Below, one piece after another: positions 40,140 to 49,666 of a stretch of 64,000 bases of DNA. The translations under genes were made by a program, and so were the position numbers. The stretch is taken from the NCBI GenBank assembly GCA_964468435.1, contig CAYXVE010000007.1, forward strand, positions 62,001 through 126,000, in the 5' to 3' direction. The notes under the pieces are model-generated. The model saw nothing but the letters and a program-made list of their open reading frames with translations. It made no database searches and was not told the DNA's origin. Position 1 is the first letter of the stretch, and each line of letters starts with the position of its first letter. The stretch comes from JBCCTX01 sp964468435 (lineage in GTDB: Bacteria > Bacteroidota > Bacteroidia > J057).

Positions 40140-41330
40140 ATGAATTCCGCATCGAAGATTAAAATAGATTTTAATAATACTAAAAAAGCCTTTCAGGCTC
40201 GATCAGATCGTGAACTACGGCGTCAATATCGTCTGTATCAATTGATTGATTCTCCCTTTCTTACTCGAATAGGTCCTCAGCTTATTCGCATTGCATTGAA
40301 ACTAAGGCTTCCGGTAGAAGGGCTGATCAGGCAAACGCTGTATGATATGTTTTGTGGTGGAGTGGATTTGAAAGATACAGCTACTAGCATTGAGCAACTC
40401 AATGCCTTTCAGGTTAAGACCATATTGGATTATGCGGTAGAAGGTGAAAAAACCGAAAAGGGTTTTCAGGATACGCTTGAACACTTACTGAATAGCATTT
40501 CTTTTGCTGGTCAAAACGAAGCAGTGAGATTTATTGCCATGAAAGTAACAGGTATAGCAAGCTTTGAGATACTTGCCAGAAAACAGGCGCAGGAACCTTT
40601 AAGGGTGAAAGAACAAGACGAACTTGACAAAGCCTGGAATAGACTGGACCAAATCTGCAGTGCTTCGGTAGCCCATGAGACACCGGTATGTATCGATGCA
40701 GAGGAAAGCTGGATACAAGATATCATAGATGAATGGGCAGAGCAGATGATGATGCGCTACAACAAAAAAAGGGCATATATTTACACGACGCTTCAAATGT
40801 ATCGACACGACCGGTTGGATTACCTCAAAGCATTAATCGCTCTGTCCCAAAAGCAACAGTTTCATCTGGGATTGAAAATTGTAAGGGGTGCATATCTGGA
40901 AAAAGAGAACGATCGTGCCCGTGAGATGGGGTATCCTACACCAATGCAGCCTACCAAGGAAGCTACAGACCGGGATTTTAATCTGGCTATTCAAGAGGCA
41001 CTGTCAAACAGGGAAATGGTATGGATTTGTGCAGGTACTCATAATGAAAAGAGTACCCTGAATCTGGTTTCAGGCATGCAGGATATGGGTTTGAATCCCT
41101 CTGATCCTCATGTTTGGTTCTCTCAGCTGCTGGGCATGTCGGATAATCTGTCCTACAACCTTACTGATACGGGTTATAATGTAGCCAAGTACGTACCATA
41201 TGGACCTGTAAAAGCTGTTATTCCCTATTTGATGAGAAGGGCACAGGAAAATACAGCTATTGCTGGCCAATCGAGCCGGGAGGTGGAGCTATTGAAAAGA
41301 GAACTGAACAGAAGGAAATCTTTAACTTGA
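40140..41330 (+). CDS. Proline dehydrogenase
   Basis: 396 residues, a stand-alone PRODH barrel. It oxidises proline to pyrroline-5-carboxylate with FAD and feeds electrons to quinone. Recognised segments: IYTTLQMYRHDRLDYL, LKIVRGAYLEKENDRA, GTHNEKSTLNLV, FSQLLGMSDNLSYNL and the C-terminal PYGPVKAVIPYLMRRAQEN. The partner pyrroline-5-carboxylate dehydrogenase is not beside it. Gene name would be putA or prodh depending on convention. Confidence 0.93.
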   Translation: MNSASKIKIDFNNTKKAFQARSDRELRRQYRLYQLIDSPFLTRIGPQLIRIALKLRLPVEGLIRQTLYDMFCGGVDLKDTATSIEQLNAFQVKTILDYAVEGEKTEKGFQDTLEHLLNSISFAGQNEAVRFIAMKVTGIASFEILARKQAQEPLRVKEQDELDKAWNRLDQICSASVAHETPVCIDAEESWIQDIIDEWAEQMMMRYNKKRAYIYTTLQMYRHDRLDYLKALIALSQKQQFHLGLKIVRGAYLEKENDRAREMGYPTPMQPTKEATDRDFNLAIQEALSNREMVWICAGTHNEKSTLNLVSGMQDMGLNPSDPHVWFSQLLGMSDNLSYNLTDTGYNVAKYVPYGPVKAVIPYLMRRAQENTAIAGQSSREVELLKRELNRRKSLT

Positions 41331-41342
41331 TAAAAAAGTATT

Positions 41343-41371
41343 GGAGGAAGCCGAATTGTGGGACTTCCTCC
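41343..41371. terminator. Terminator-like hairpin after proline dehydrogenase
   Basis: An 8-bp perfect stem GGAGGAAG/CTTCCTCC (41343-41350 with 41364-41371) and 13-base loop between convergent genes. There is no T-run, so termination may be weak. Confidence 0.5.
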
Positions 41372-41402
41372 GTTATACAAGTTGGCGCTTAGAATTATAT
41401 TT

Positions 41403-42077
41403 TTATATCTGTGAATCAGTGTAAAATGCGGTAGGTAGAGTGCCATTAATTTCTGGTATCCATTCCATCACAAACTCAATCGTAAGGGTATTGATCGGAT
41501 CGTAGTTGATCAGCTCCACGTTGACACCAGCTTCATCAAATTTATAAGTAGACTTTACCATTACTTCCTCTTCCATTCCGTAGTTCTGGTGAGCTTTAGG
41601 TGCATCCATAAACAACCAACCTGCATTGCTTTCTGATTGTAATGAACCTTCCTCTAGAAGCTCCAATGCTTTACAACCTTCTATATCGAAGCGTATTTGA
41701 TTGGGGTTGGCACCCGGAAAAATGACAAATTTTATATTAATCTTACCTCTATCTATATTTTCTTGGTTAACTATCAGGTCAATATTTTCATAAATATTTT
41801 CATAGAGATATGAATGAGCTGCATGATTGGTATCTCCCGTTGTAAGAGGAATCGGTAGTCCAGCGTTATCCATGAAGTAAGCTTGATCTAGATTCCAGCT
41901 TTTTAGCTGTAAATCAATTCCCTTATAGTTTTTTTCTACAAAAGAAAAAGCTACTGGAGTATCTTTGAGACCTATATAAACATCTTCGTTGCTATTAGTT
42001 TTCTGTGCATGTGATTGTCCTGTGAGTAAAAGGACCGTCAAGAAAAGCAACATATTTTTTATCTGGGTACACAGCAT
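41403..42077 (-). CDS. Exported stand-alone DUF7948-like protein
   Basis: 224 residues with a signal peptide ending GQSHAQ. The segment YENIDLIVNQENIDRGKIN, then KFVIFPGANPNQIRFDIEG and LELLEEGSLQ, matches the N-terminal module (DUF7948 type) that normally heads very large Bacteroidota surface proteins with beta-propellers. Here the protein stops after that module. An ATG eight codons later is an alternative start. It may be a shortened relic or a genuine small form. Confidence 0.65.
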   Translation of the reverse strand: MLCTQIKNMLLFLTVLLLTGQSHAQKTNSNEDVYIGLKDTPVAFSFVEKNYKGIDLQLKSWNLDQAYFMDNAGLPIPLTTGDTNHAAHSYLYENIYENIDLIVNQENIDRGKINIKFVIFPGANPNQIRFDIEGCKALELLEEGSLQSESNAGWLFMDAPKAHQNYGMEEEVMVKSTYKFDEAGVNVELINYDPINTLTIEFVMEWIPEINGTLPTAFYTDSQI

Positions 42078-42253
42078 GGTTATAACTTATTATTGCCAAA
42101 ACTTTCATGATTATTTACACTACTAAAATACTGCTTTTCCTACATGTAAGTTATTCATTCTGTTTTATCTGTATTTTATGATACGTGAATGGAATATTTA
42201 TATGCATGGATTCAAATATCCGAAGTAGTCTTCATTCATAAATTTCTAAAAAA

Positions 42254-43168
42254 TTAAAATTCATTATGTTGATATTTTATTTTTAGACAGTTCTGAAGCT
42301 CAATCAGATAATGCCTCACTAATACTGTCTGGGTCCAAATGAAGAAGTGATTGACTCCATTTAAGTAGCTCAGGGAAGGAGATAGATGCTCGAGTTGAGC
42401 TTCAGTGAATGCAGCGTGTTGTGGATCGACCAACATGTCCTGAGTCCCCTGGATGATTATCGTTCTTGCTTGTATTTGCTTCCAAAGGGGCAGCATGGCC
42501 TGTAGTTCTCCATTAAGTGGTACGATTTCGCGGTTGGAAACATCCAGATCTTCTGGTAGCAGCCATCTAAGATAAGGCGAACAAAGCCATTTTTGATAGA
42601 GTGGTCTACTTTCATACTCAGGATCTGCCAACCCCGCCAGCAGTAATAGTCCATCTATCCGGGTAGGATAATCCATTGCCAGTCTCAGGGCAACTGGCCC
42701 TCCGTATGAATGACCTGCCACGAGCAAGGGAATACGGTCAGGAATCTTATCGATAATGGGCAGGATATATTGAGCCTGCTTGTGTAAAGATGCCTCAGGT
42801 TGACCAGGTTCAGATTTGCCATATCCTATACGATCAATAGAAATCATGCGGAACCTGGATTGTAGTATACTATCCTTCATGTATGCAGCAAATGCATCCC
42901 AAGTACCAGGAGATCCATGAATAAATAGGATAGTAGGTAATGTGTCATTTCCCACGCTCATATAGTGAAATCGCTTCCCATCTATATGATAATAGTAGGA
43001 CTGGGGTTGAAATGGACTCTGTGAAAAATAATCCGCGATTTCTTCTTCGCTCATGGTAAAGTCAACCATTCCCGTACGAATAATAATGTACAGGATCAAC
43101 ATTATAGAGAGTATGGCTCCCAGGAAATATATCAGTATTTTGAACAGGCGCTTATGAGAAATGCCCAT
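42254..43168 (-). CDS. Membrane-anchored alpha/beta hydrolase
   Basis: 304 residues. One N-terminal helix (FKILIYFLGAILSIMLILYI) anchors an alpha/beta-hydrolase fold: oxyanion HGSPGTW (84-90), nucleophile elbow GHSYGG with Ser154, acid in GTQDMLVD (Asp244 or Asp248) and His274 in GVNHFF. All triad residues are present, so it is probably an active esterase or lipase-like hydrolase of unknown substrate. It is monocistronic. Confidence 0.85.
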   Translation of the reverse strand: MGISHKRLFKILIYFLGAILSIMLILYIIIRTGMVDFTMSEEEIADYFSQSPFQPQSYYYHIDGKRFHYMSVGNDTLPTILFIHGSPGTWDAFAAYMKDSILQSRFRMISIDRIGYGKSEPGQPEASLHKQAQYILPIIDKIPDRIPLLVAGHSYGGPVALRLAMDYPTRIDGLLLLAGLADPEYESRPLYQKWLCSPYLRWLLPEDLDVSNREIVPLNGELQAMLPLWKQIQARTIIIQGTQDMLVDPQHAAFTEAQLEHLSPSLSYLNGVNHFFIWTQTVLVRHYLIELQNCLKIKYQHNEF

Positions 43169-43550
43169 ACTGTTAGATATAATTGAAGGCTTAAAATTAC
43201 TCTAGAATATAGGAAGTGAGCAATTGAGTTGCAAACTCTGAGATGGATTTCGTTGATCCATGAAACCTTATGATACGCATAATTCCTCCGAAGGATAAAT
43301 AAAGATAGCTGCAACATTGAGATGGAAAATGTTAGAAACTACTGAAATATTTTACCTTTTTCTGTTTAGGATTAAATTATTCTCATCCATTTATCTTCTA
43401 CTCGATTACTTACATCCCAAACACTGGTGACACTCGAAAATGTATTTATTGTACAAATAATATTAATTTAAAAAAATATATATAATCGAATGATATAGAT
43501 TATAAAAACTTATTGACTAGCAAATACGCTTGTTTGCATTCAAGTAGGTT

Positions 43551-43572
43551 AAAGACCGGGAAAAGGGTCTTT
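43551..43572. terminator. Orphan hairpin AAAGACC/GGTCTTT
   Basis: A 7-bp perfect stem with an 8-base loop followed by TATTTATTT. No gene ends close upstream on either strand, so it could end a small transcript arising in the gap, or be fortuitous. Confidence 0.4.
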
Positions 43573-43684
43573 ATTTATTTCAAGGCCATGTTTGAGGCCA
43601 GTAGTGATCAGCTATAAACCAATGCAAACCTTACAAAGGTAATGTTATAATAGAAATGTGAGATGCGATAGCTATTTGTATATT

Positions 43685-43692
43685 TAATTTTG
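43685..43692 (+). promoter_or_regulatory. TAATTTTG, perfect Bacteroidota -7 element
   Basis: Matches TAnnTTTG exactly and lies 44 bases before the ATG of the interrupted unknown gene. No good -33 TTG is seen at 19-21 bases upstream, so confidence is limited. Confidence 0.4.
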
Positions 43693-43735
43693 CAATAATA
43701 TAAATTATTTTATCAAATAATATTTAGGTTATTGT

Positions 43736-44752
43736 ATGATATGCAAGAAAATGATCTTAAAAGGTTCACGAGCTGAAACAATGGATCGCCTCAGACGAAG
43801 GGCTGTGTTGATTGCAGGGCAAATCATGCACGAAATCCTGAAGGAGGAAAATGGTCAGGGCCAGCTACGTTGTGCTTCAGGTTGTTTTATGAGTAGTGGC
43901 CCCCTTGCTTTTGACTATCGTATTTCTTCCTCAGGGAAAGATTTACAGAAAAAGCATTTCAATGAGATATCCAAAAATATCCGGGACCCCGCTGAAATCT
44001 TCAGAAAACCTCATGTCGAGGGAGCTCATGCAGATGAAAGAACAGCCAATATGGGATATGATTGTTTCATGTCGGCTGGCTTGAAAGGCGTTCCCTGGAA
44101 GGCAGGCTGGCATAAGATGAAGTACTCCATTTCGAAAGACGCTCAGGCTTCCTGGTTTGCTCTGCACCATCAGTTTGATGCTTTTAAGGCTCGGGGTTAC
44201 TTCCGCGAAGCAACCACCTTCAGACATGCCCCTATCTTTGCCTCTTTCCTCGATGGCACAAAGCCCCTGGTTAATGGGGGTGCCCTGGAAGCAGCAGGAA
44301 TTGAACCCTTTCCCTGGTCCAATTTCAATAATATCGCTTCAGGATATGACGATCCTACTACCATCTGGGAACACTAGGAGTGGAGTGGATCCAACAGTAG
44401 TGATGCCAATGGACCCATACCCATTCCGCCTGATCACAAGGCAGAGTATATGAAGTTCTACAAGCGTATGGCATGCGTCAATCTGCTTGCTAGGGAGATC
44501 CTTATTGATACAAGGACTTGTCTGGAAGCAAGCAGGATTCAGAAGGCCGCCAGAGGTCTGGCCCGTACTTATCCCAATGAAAAGCTCTTTACCCTGAAAG
44601 ATGGTACGCAGATGACCGCCGAGGAATATTACTATTATCTCTGTGCTAAGAATAAGGAGATGCTACCTCAGTGTAGGTTTAATAAAGCCAAAGAGCGCAC
44701 AGCAGAGCATAGTTGTGATGACCTCTTCACAGAAAAAGAAAAGCACTCCTAG
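43736..44752 (+). pseudogene. Unrecognised 338-codon gene interrupted by an in-frame TAG
   Basis: The frame runs from ATG 43736 to a TAG at 44375-44377, then continues in the same frame without another stop to TAG 44750-44752. The two halves are 213 and 124 codons and read as one protein (…DPTTIWEH-stop-EWSGSNSSDANGPIP…). A single C-to-T change in CAG would create the stop. No known family was recognised: the first half has several Cys (CASGCFMSSG, GYDCFMSAG), the second half is helical (RMACVNLLAREILIDTRTC, QMTAEEYYYYLCAKNKEM). No signal peptide or membrane helix. Other genes here end in TAG, so recoding is unlikely; a nonsense mutation or a sequencing error is the plain reading. Confidence 0.65.
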
Positions 44753-44782
44753 CACAGAATACATTAAGGGTCAAAATAAAGA

Positions 44783-44818
44783 GAATGTCCTGTTACAAGG
44801 GCATTCTTTTATCTTTTT
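44783..44818 (+). terminator. Terminator after the interrupted gene
   Basis: Stem GAATGTCC/GGGCATTC with one G-T pair (44783-44790 with 44799-44806), 8-base loop, then a T-rich tail. Its presence suggests the interrupted locus is or was an expressed unit. Confidence 0.7.
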
Positions 44819-45064
44819 GTTTACTGAGACTGCAAAAAAGAAGCTTCCGCATCAGTTATGTACAGCAAAGCATCTTTGATAGATAAGCTATTAATCTTCA
44901 ACATAAGGAGAAGGCTTATTCGCTTTTACATGTGAAAGCAAGGGTTTCAAAACCATTGATTTACAGAGAAAAACAATCAGAAAGAACAAGGAAAAACTAG
45001 CTGTTGGACTTCCATGTAGTAGGAAAAAGCGACTAAGTAGATGATATTCTCTATAAGTTGGTAG
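44819..45064. other. Remainder of the gap before the aldehyde dehydrogenase stop
   Basis: Together with 44753-44818 this is a 312-base gene-free interval between convergent units. Apart from the terminator nothing distinct is visible. Confidence 0.35.
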
Positions 45065-46612
45065 CTAGATATCAAACTTGATCCCCTGCGCCAGGGGCAG
45101 ATCATCTGACCAGTTGATCGTGTTGGTCTGTCGACGCATGTATGCTTTCCAGGCATCAGAACCTGACTCGCGTCCCCCCCCTGTTTCCTTCTCCCCCCCA
45201 AAGGCTCCTCCAATTTCGGCTCCAGATGTCCCAATGTTGACATTGGCTATGCCGCAATCAGAGCCCAAAAGGCTGAGAAAGCGTTCGGATTCCTTTAGGT
45301 TTTCGGTGAAAATAGCAGATGACAAGCCCTGAGGTACGCCGTTATGTAGCTCAATGGCTTCATGAATCGTCTTGTAAGGCATAATATACACAATCGGTGC
45401 AAAGGTTTCCGTTTGTACGGTTTCGTACTCATTCTGGGCTTCCACGATGGCAGGAGTGACATAGGTCTCGGTATGCAGGTCCTCACCCTCGAGGACTTCG
45501 CCTCCGTACAATAATTTGCCACCCGCTTGCTGAACATTTTTCAACGCCTCCATCATGTGAGAGACTGCTTGCTGATCGATCAGTGGACCGATTAGGGTAT
45601 TCACATCGAGTGGGTGTCCGATCCGACACTTGAGTGATTGATAGGCAATGATCATCTTGGTCTTGAATTCTTCATAGATCGCTTCGTCAATGATCACCCT
45701 GCGGGTGCTGGTACAGCGCTGCCCACAAGTCCCTACCGCACCAAATATAATCGCTGGAATAGCTAGTTGTAAGTTGGCATGGCGGGATACAATCACGGCA
45801 TTGTTGCCGCCAAGTTCCAGGATCGACTTGCCCAGTCGTTTGGCGACTGTCTCGCCTACCGCTTTACCCATGCGGGTAGATCCTGTCGCTGATATCAGCG
45901 GAATCTGTGGCGCTGAAGCCATTCGCTGACCCGTTTCCCGGTCGCCCACCAATACAGAGAATACTCCCTCAGGCACATTGTTTTCTTGCAAAACATTCTT
46001 AATAACATTCATAGCTGCAATGGCTGTTAGCGGGGTTTTTTCACTGGGTTTCCAGATCGTAGTATTGCCGCACACAGCGGCTATCATGGCATTCCAGGAC
46101 CATACGGCAATCGGGAAGTTGAATGCAGAGATGATTCCTACCACTCCTAGCGGATGCCATTGCTCAAACATTCGGTGATGTTTTCGCTCAGATTTCATAG
46201 TAAGACCGTATAACTGTCTTGATAAGCCCACCGCAAAATCGCAAATATCAATTACCTCCTGAACCTCTCCCATGCCTTCCTGTAGGATTTTTCCCATTTC
46301 CAGGGCGATCAGTTTACCCAACGCTTCCTTCTTTTCTCGTATGGCATTGGCTATTTGCCGGATAATCTCTCCACGCTGGGGTGCAGGAATATCCCTCCAC
46401 ACTTCAAAAGCCTTTAGGGAAGTATCCCGTGCCATTTTAAATTCTGATTGCCCTGCCATTTGTACATGTCCTAGTACCTGCCCGTCAGCCGCTGCAGTGA
46501 TAGGGCTATACATGATATCCTGAGCGTGATACCCTTTTGTACCAGTAAGTAATACAGGGTTTTTTTCCTTGATCCCCAATTCCTTTAAGAGTTCCTGAGC
46601 TTCGTATTTCAT
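45065..46612 (-). CDS. Antiquitin-type aldehyde dehydrogenase (alpha-aminoadipic semialdehyde / piperideine-6-carboxylate dehydrogenase)
   Basis: 515 residues. The C-terminal block NIGTSGAEIGGAFGGEKETG, then GRESGSDAWKAYMRR and DLPLAQGIKF, is diagnostic for the ALDH7/antiquitin group. Catalytic Cys lies in GQRCTSTRR (near residue 300) and the general-base Glu in ILELGGNNAVIV. The enzyme oxidises alpha-aminoadipic semialdehyde in lysine degradation and can also act on related aldehydes. It is monocistronic; no lysine aminotransferase is nearby. The gene looks slightly richer in G+C than its neighbours. Confidence 0.92.
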   Translation of the reverse strand: MKYEAQELLKELGIKEKNPVLLTGTKGYHAQDIMYSPITAAADGQVLGHVQMAGQSEFKMARDTSLKAFEVWRDIPAPQRGEIIRQIANAIREKKEALGKLIALEMGKILQEGMGEVQEVIDICDFAVGLSRQLYGLTMKSERKHHRMFEQWHPLGVVGIISAFNFPIAVWSWNAMIAAVCGNTTIWKPSEKTPLTAIAAMNVIKNVLQENNVPEGVFSVLVGDRETGQRMASAPQIPLISATGSTRMGKAVGETVAKRLGKSILELGGNNAVIVSRHANLQLAIPAIIFGAVGTCGQRCTSTRRVIIDEAIYEEFKTKMIIAYQSLKCRIGHPLDVNTLIGPLIDQQAVSHMMEALKNVQQAGGKLLYGGEVLEGEDLHTETYVTPAIVEAQNEYETVQTETFAPIVYIMPYKTIHEAIELHNGVPQGLSSAIFTENLKESERFLSLLGSDCGIANVNIGTSGAEIGGAFGGEKETGGGRESGSDAWKAYMRRQTNTINWSDDLPLAQGIKFDI

Positions 46613-46773
46613 CGCAAGTGCTTTGTGTGATAAATGTTTGATCGCTTATACGCAGTTACACTTCATAATGGCTTACCGGAAATTAAGAATAATTCCTTAT
46701 GCTGGATGTGCTGCCTTTACAAAGGTATGCAATTCTTGGGGGTCTAACCTACCTTCAGTTCTTACGCTGAATA

Positions 46774-47652
46774 TCAAACAATATTTAATACTTGTTCTTT
46801 GATCTTCTCCAATTCTTCTTTCATTTGTACGACGAGTCGCTGGATACTGGCATCATTGGCTTTGGCTCCTATCGTATTGATTTCCCTTCCTACTTCCTGC
46901 GACAAAAACTGCAATTGCTTTCCCTTGCTCTCAGGTTCGTGTTGCAAGGATTCAAAATAGTCAAGATGCTGTCTGAGCCGTACGATTTCTTCATTGATAT
47001 CCAGCCTTTCTAAGTAATATAGCAATTCCTGTTCAAAACGGCTCGAATCTAGTTCGTTTACTTTACTTCGTATTTCTTCCAGCGACTGCATGACCCGCTC
47101 ACGTATATTTTCCATTCTGGTTGGAGCCAGTTTTTCAATTTCTATCAAAGCCTTTCTGATCCCTTCCCTGCGAGCTGCGAGATCTTTGTTGAGAGCTTCA
47201 CCCTCTTCCTTTCTGTTTTTTAGTAATTCTTCACAAGCTTTTTCAAATGAAGCCTGAATCAGTTCCCATTCCTCAGGGTCCTCTGACGTAATCTCAGTTG
47301 GGATTACCTCCGGTAAGCTCAGTAAAAACGGCAAATCAATTTGAGGATCCAAGTTGAGTTTTTGCCTGAGCAACTGAAGCTCCTGAAGATATGACTTAGC
47401 AAGTGCATGATTGATGTTGAGCACTCTTTTGGTTTCACTCAGCACTTCGACACTTATCGATGCCGATATTTTACCACGAGAAAGCTTTTCTGCCAGATAG
47501 TTACGCAATTTGATCTCATATTTACTGTATGCTGAAGGCATCTTGATCATGATGTCAAAATACTTGCTGTTAAGGGATTTGAGTTCTACAGTCACCTGAT
47601 AATTATTGGAAGAGGAGACCCCCGCTCCATACCCCGTCATTGAAAGAATCAT
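46774..47652 (-). CDS. yicC: YicC-family endoribonuclease
   Basis: 292 residues, family length. Starts with the signature MILSMTGYG and ends in the DUF1732 block (LQFLSQEVGREINTIGAKAND, then IQRLVVQMKEELEKIKEQVLN). YicC proteins are metal-dependent endoribonucleases acting on small RNAs in studied bacteria. In many genomes the next gene is gmk; here it is not, and the gene is followed by a gap to the aldehyde dehydrogenase. Confidence 0.93.
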   Translation of the reverse strand: MILSMTGYGAGVSSSNNYQVTVELKSLNSKYFDIMIKMPSAYSKYEIKLRNYLAEKLSRGKISASISVEVLSETKRVLNINHALAKSYLQELQLLRQKLNLDPQIDLPFLLSLPEVIPTEITSEDPEEWELIQASFEKACEELLKNRKEEGEALNKDLAARREGIRKALIEIEKLAPTRMENIRERVMQSLEEIRSKVNELDSSRFEQELLYYLERLDINEEIVRLRQHLDYFESLQHEPESKGKQLQFLSQEVGREINTIGAKANDASIQRLVVQMKEELEKIKEQVLNIV

Positions 47653-47755
47653 TACATTAGCGTATTAATGCTCGATAAAAAATTAGGAAAAGGCTGAATG
47701 ATCCTTCAAATTAATCAATTTGCCTTACTATTCAGTAAAAAATACTAGCAGAAGT

Positions 47756-48640
47756 TTATTTCTGATATAGAACTTCCTGTTTGTCAGCTTTGATCCTCAC
47801 CACATGTAACATAGGACGATGAATGGGAGATTTCTCACTTCCTAAATATATCGTGCTATGATCCACAAAATCAACAGCTTCATAAGGCCGAGAAATACCC
47901 CATGGAGGAATTTTATAGTTGGAGACATCAACTGGTTTCCAATCATCCAGGGTGATCAGAAACAAAGAGGCTTGGATAAGTGGGACCCATAGTATTTTCT
48001 TGAGTCTATAAGCGGTGAGAGCCAACGTCTTTCCGTCCGGACTCAGAGACGCTCCTGTTACCATCCTGTTTTTGAGGGGTATTTTACCTTTTGGCATGGC
48101 CGTATACCTTCCTGGCTGATCCGGTATTGTGAAAATATGAGTAGCGTAGTTGTAGGGTGGATAAGTGTTTTTGGTAAACAGGTATAGCGAATCCTGGTAC
48201 CAGAGGATTCCTTCTGAATTGTAAGTCGGTTTTTTTGATGAATTAGGATAGGAAAAATGGATGGTTTGTGTAGCTTCAGTAGCAGGAGAGTATTTGTAGA
48301 TGGTGAAATATTTTCGTTGTAGCGCGTTATTTCCGATATCTGCTATGTATATATTCCCTACATCATCGGCAGTCATGTCCTCCCAATCCACCATCTGCTG
48401 AATTCCTAAAACAATGGAATCCACTATTACTCCATTTCTGTTTGTCTGGTATATCAATGGAAGGTTCCCACTATCATTGTGTAGCCATATATGGTTGGGT
48501 TCATGTATATACATACCCGAGACTTCATGTAGCTTATCTGGAAGTACTGCCATGCGATGAAAAGAGATGGCACAGCTTTGTACAAGGAACCCTACTATTG
48601 TAAGTATTGCAAATTTGAGCAAATGGGTATGTATATACAT
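47756..48640 (-). CDS. Propeller-like lipoprotein of unknown function
   Basis: About 294 residues from ATG 48640, chosen because it gives a lipoprotein signal ending FLVQSC; an earlier ATG at 48682 would overlap pdeM by 17 bases and hide the signal. Repeats such as VGNIYIADIGNNALQRKYFTIY, NSEGILWYQDSLYLFTKN and GASLSPDGKTLALTAYR look like blades of a beta-propeller (SdiA-regulated/NHL-like). No catalytic motif was recognised. It is close behind pdeM and probably co-transcribed. Confidence 0.7.
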   Translation of the reverse strand: MYIHTHLLKFAILTIVGFLVQSCAISFHRMAVLPDKLHEVSGMYIHEPNHIWLHNDSGNLPLIYQTNRNGVIVDSIVLGIQQMVDWEDMTADDVGNIYIADIGNNALQRKYFTIYKYSPATEATQTIHFSYPNSSKKPTYNSEGILWYQDSLYLFTKNTYPPYNYATHIFTIPDQPGRYTAMPKGKIPLKNRMVTGASLSPDGKTLALTAYRLKKILWVPLIQASLFLITLDDWKPVDVSNYKIPPWGISRPYEAVDFVDHSTIYLGSEKSPIHRPMLHVVRIKADKQEVLYQK

Positions 48641-48665
48641 ACTTATCAAAGAATTATCTGCTTCT

Positions 48666-49322
48666 TCAGTCCCTTCGAACATAAATCACCTGCTTATCTG
48701 AAATCACAAATACATGATCGGCCTCCATAGGTTTGACATCAAATGTACCTGTAAATACGCCAAACGCAGGTAAGATACCTGCTTGTGAACCGAAATAGAA
48801 GCAGGGTAATCTGAGTCGCTGTCTTGCAGGACCGCTCAATCTGACGGAGGGATGGATATGTCCGGCTATATTATATAGTCTTGCTATGGGTTTTCTAAGT
48901 GGATGGTGAGAAAATATGAAAGGATCGACTCTATATTGTTCTTCCCTGAGTTTAAGGGGTAAATTTACGAGAGATATTTTTGAGGCTTTGTCGTGATTAC
49001 CAGGGATAAGTTCAAACTGGATGTCTGGAAAGTTTGCCAGAAATTCCTTGAATATCATCCACTCACTATTTGCTGTACTGTGAAACAGATCTCCCAGGAT
49101 CATGATGCGTATGGGGCGATAGCTATCAATCAGCGTTCTCCATTGATCGAGATTAGTCTGTATCACTCCCCCCGGTACTGCGATTCCTGCCTTGCGAAAA
49201 TGAGCAGCCTTGCCTATATGTACATCAGCCAGTAGCAGCATTTGTTGCTCCTCCCAGTACATAGCTTTTAAGGGATGTAGATGAAGTGTTTGGTTTAGGA
49301 AATTAAATGTTTCAGCAAGCAT
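48666..49322 (-). CDS. pdeM: Ligase-associated DNA damage response endonuclease PdeM
   Basis: 218 residues. A compact calcineurin-like phosphoesterase with all motifs: LLADVHIGK (residues 30-38), ILGDLFHS, PGNHDK, FSHHP and AGHIHP. The GKAAHFRKAGIAVPGG loop is typical of PdeM, a nuclease that in many bacteria is encoded beside a DNA-ligase/Lhr-like helicase/exonuclease cluster. Those partners are not beside it here. Function in this organism is inferred from the family. Confidence 0.9.
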   Translation of the reverse strand: MLAETFNFLNQTLHLHPLKAMYWEEQQMLLLADVHIGKAAHFRKAGIAVPGGVIQTNLDQWRTLIDSYRPIRIMILGDLFHSTANSEWMIFKEFLANFPDIQFELIPGNHDKASKISLVNLPLKLREEQYRVDPFIFSHHPLRKPIARLYNIAGHIHPSVRLSGPARQRLRLPCFYFGSQAGILPAFGVFTGTFDVKPMEADHVFVISDKQVIYVRRD

Positions 49323-49507
49323 AAGGTAAAAATAGGGAGAAAAAAGGTAAAATCTCAGGATTTCCCCTACACGCTGAGGAGCCGCCCAACACCCTCTTCA
49401 ATATCAATATCTACTCTATGTGCTACATTTCATGCTTAAAGTTCCAGGTCAAGGCGCAGGTTTCCCCAGCTTGCTAATGGATGGATAATCTGAATGCGAT
49501 TCATGAG

Positions 49508-49551
49508 AAAAAAATAGCCGATACATCTGGAAATAAAAAGATATATCGGCT
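49508..49551 (-). terminator. Rho-independent terminator after the CBM9-tailed phosphoesterase
   Basis: Stem AGCCGATA/TATCGGCT (49516-49523 with 49544-49551), 20-base loop; on the minus strand it is followed by a run of seven T (A-run at 49508-49514). Confidence 0.7.
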
Positions 49552-49630
49552 TAAAAAAATTTTGTGAAAGCAATCAGATTACATGACTCAGCACCCCAAT
49601 CCTCCCCACGTCTATATATCTACTATGTCG

Positions 49631-49666
49631 CAATGTCCTAGTATCCTCAATGCTCCCAATACCCTC
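49631..49666. repeat. Degenerate CAAT-octamer tract
   Basis: CAATGTCC, TAGTATCCT, CAATGCTCC and CAATACCCTC repeat with 8-9 base spacing, overlapping the distance to the phosphoesterase stop. The same motif and orientation occur at 8523-8554. Confidence 0.45.

Larger units (their letters stand above)
43169..43735. other. 567-base AT-rich gap
   Basis: Very AT-rich from 43430 to 43520. It contains a terminator-like hairpin at 43551-43572 not attached to any recognised gene and a perfect TAnnTTTG element at 43685. No coding frame is convincing. Confidence 0.4.

Noticed and set aside
44375..44377. TAG read as a sense codon (recoding) in the interrupted gene
   Set aside because: Several ordinary genes here (tyrS, the sigma factor, the cytochrome c fusion) end in TAG, and no recoding element is visible.
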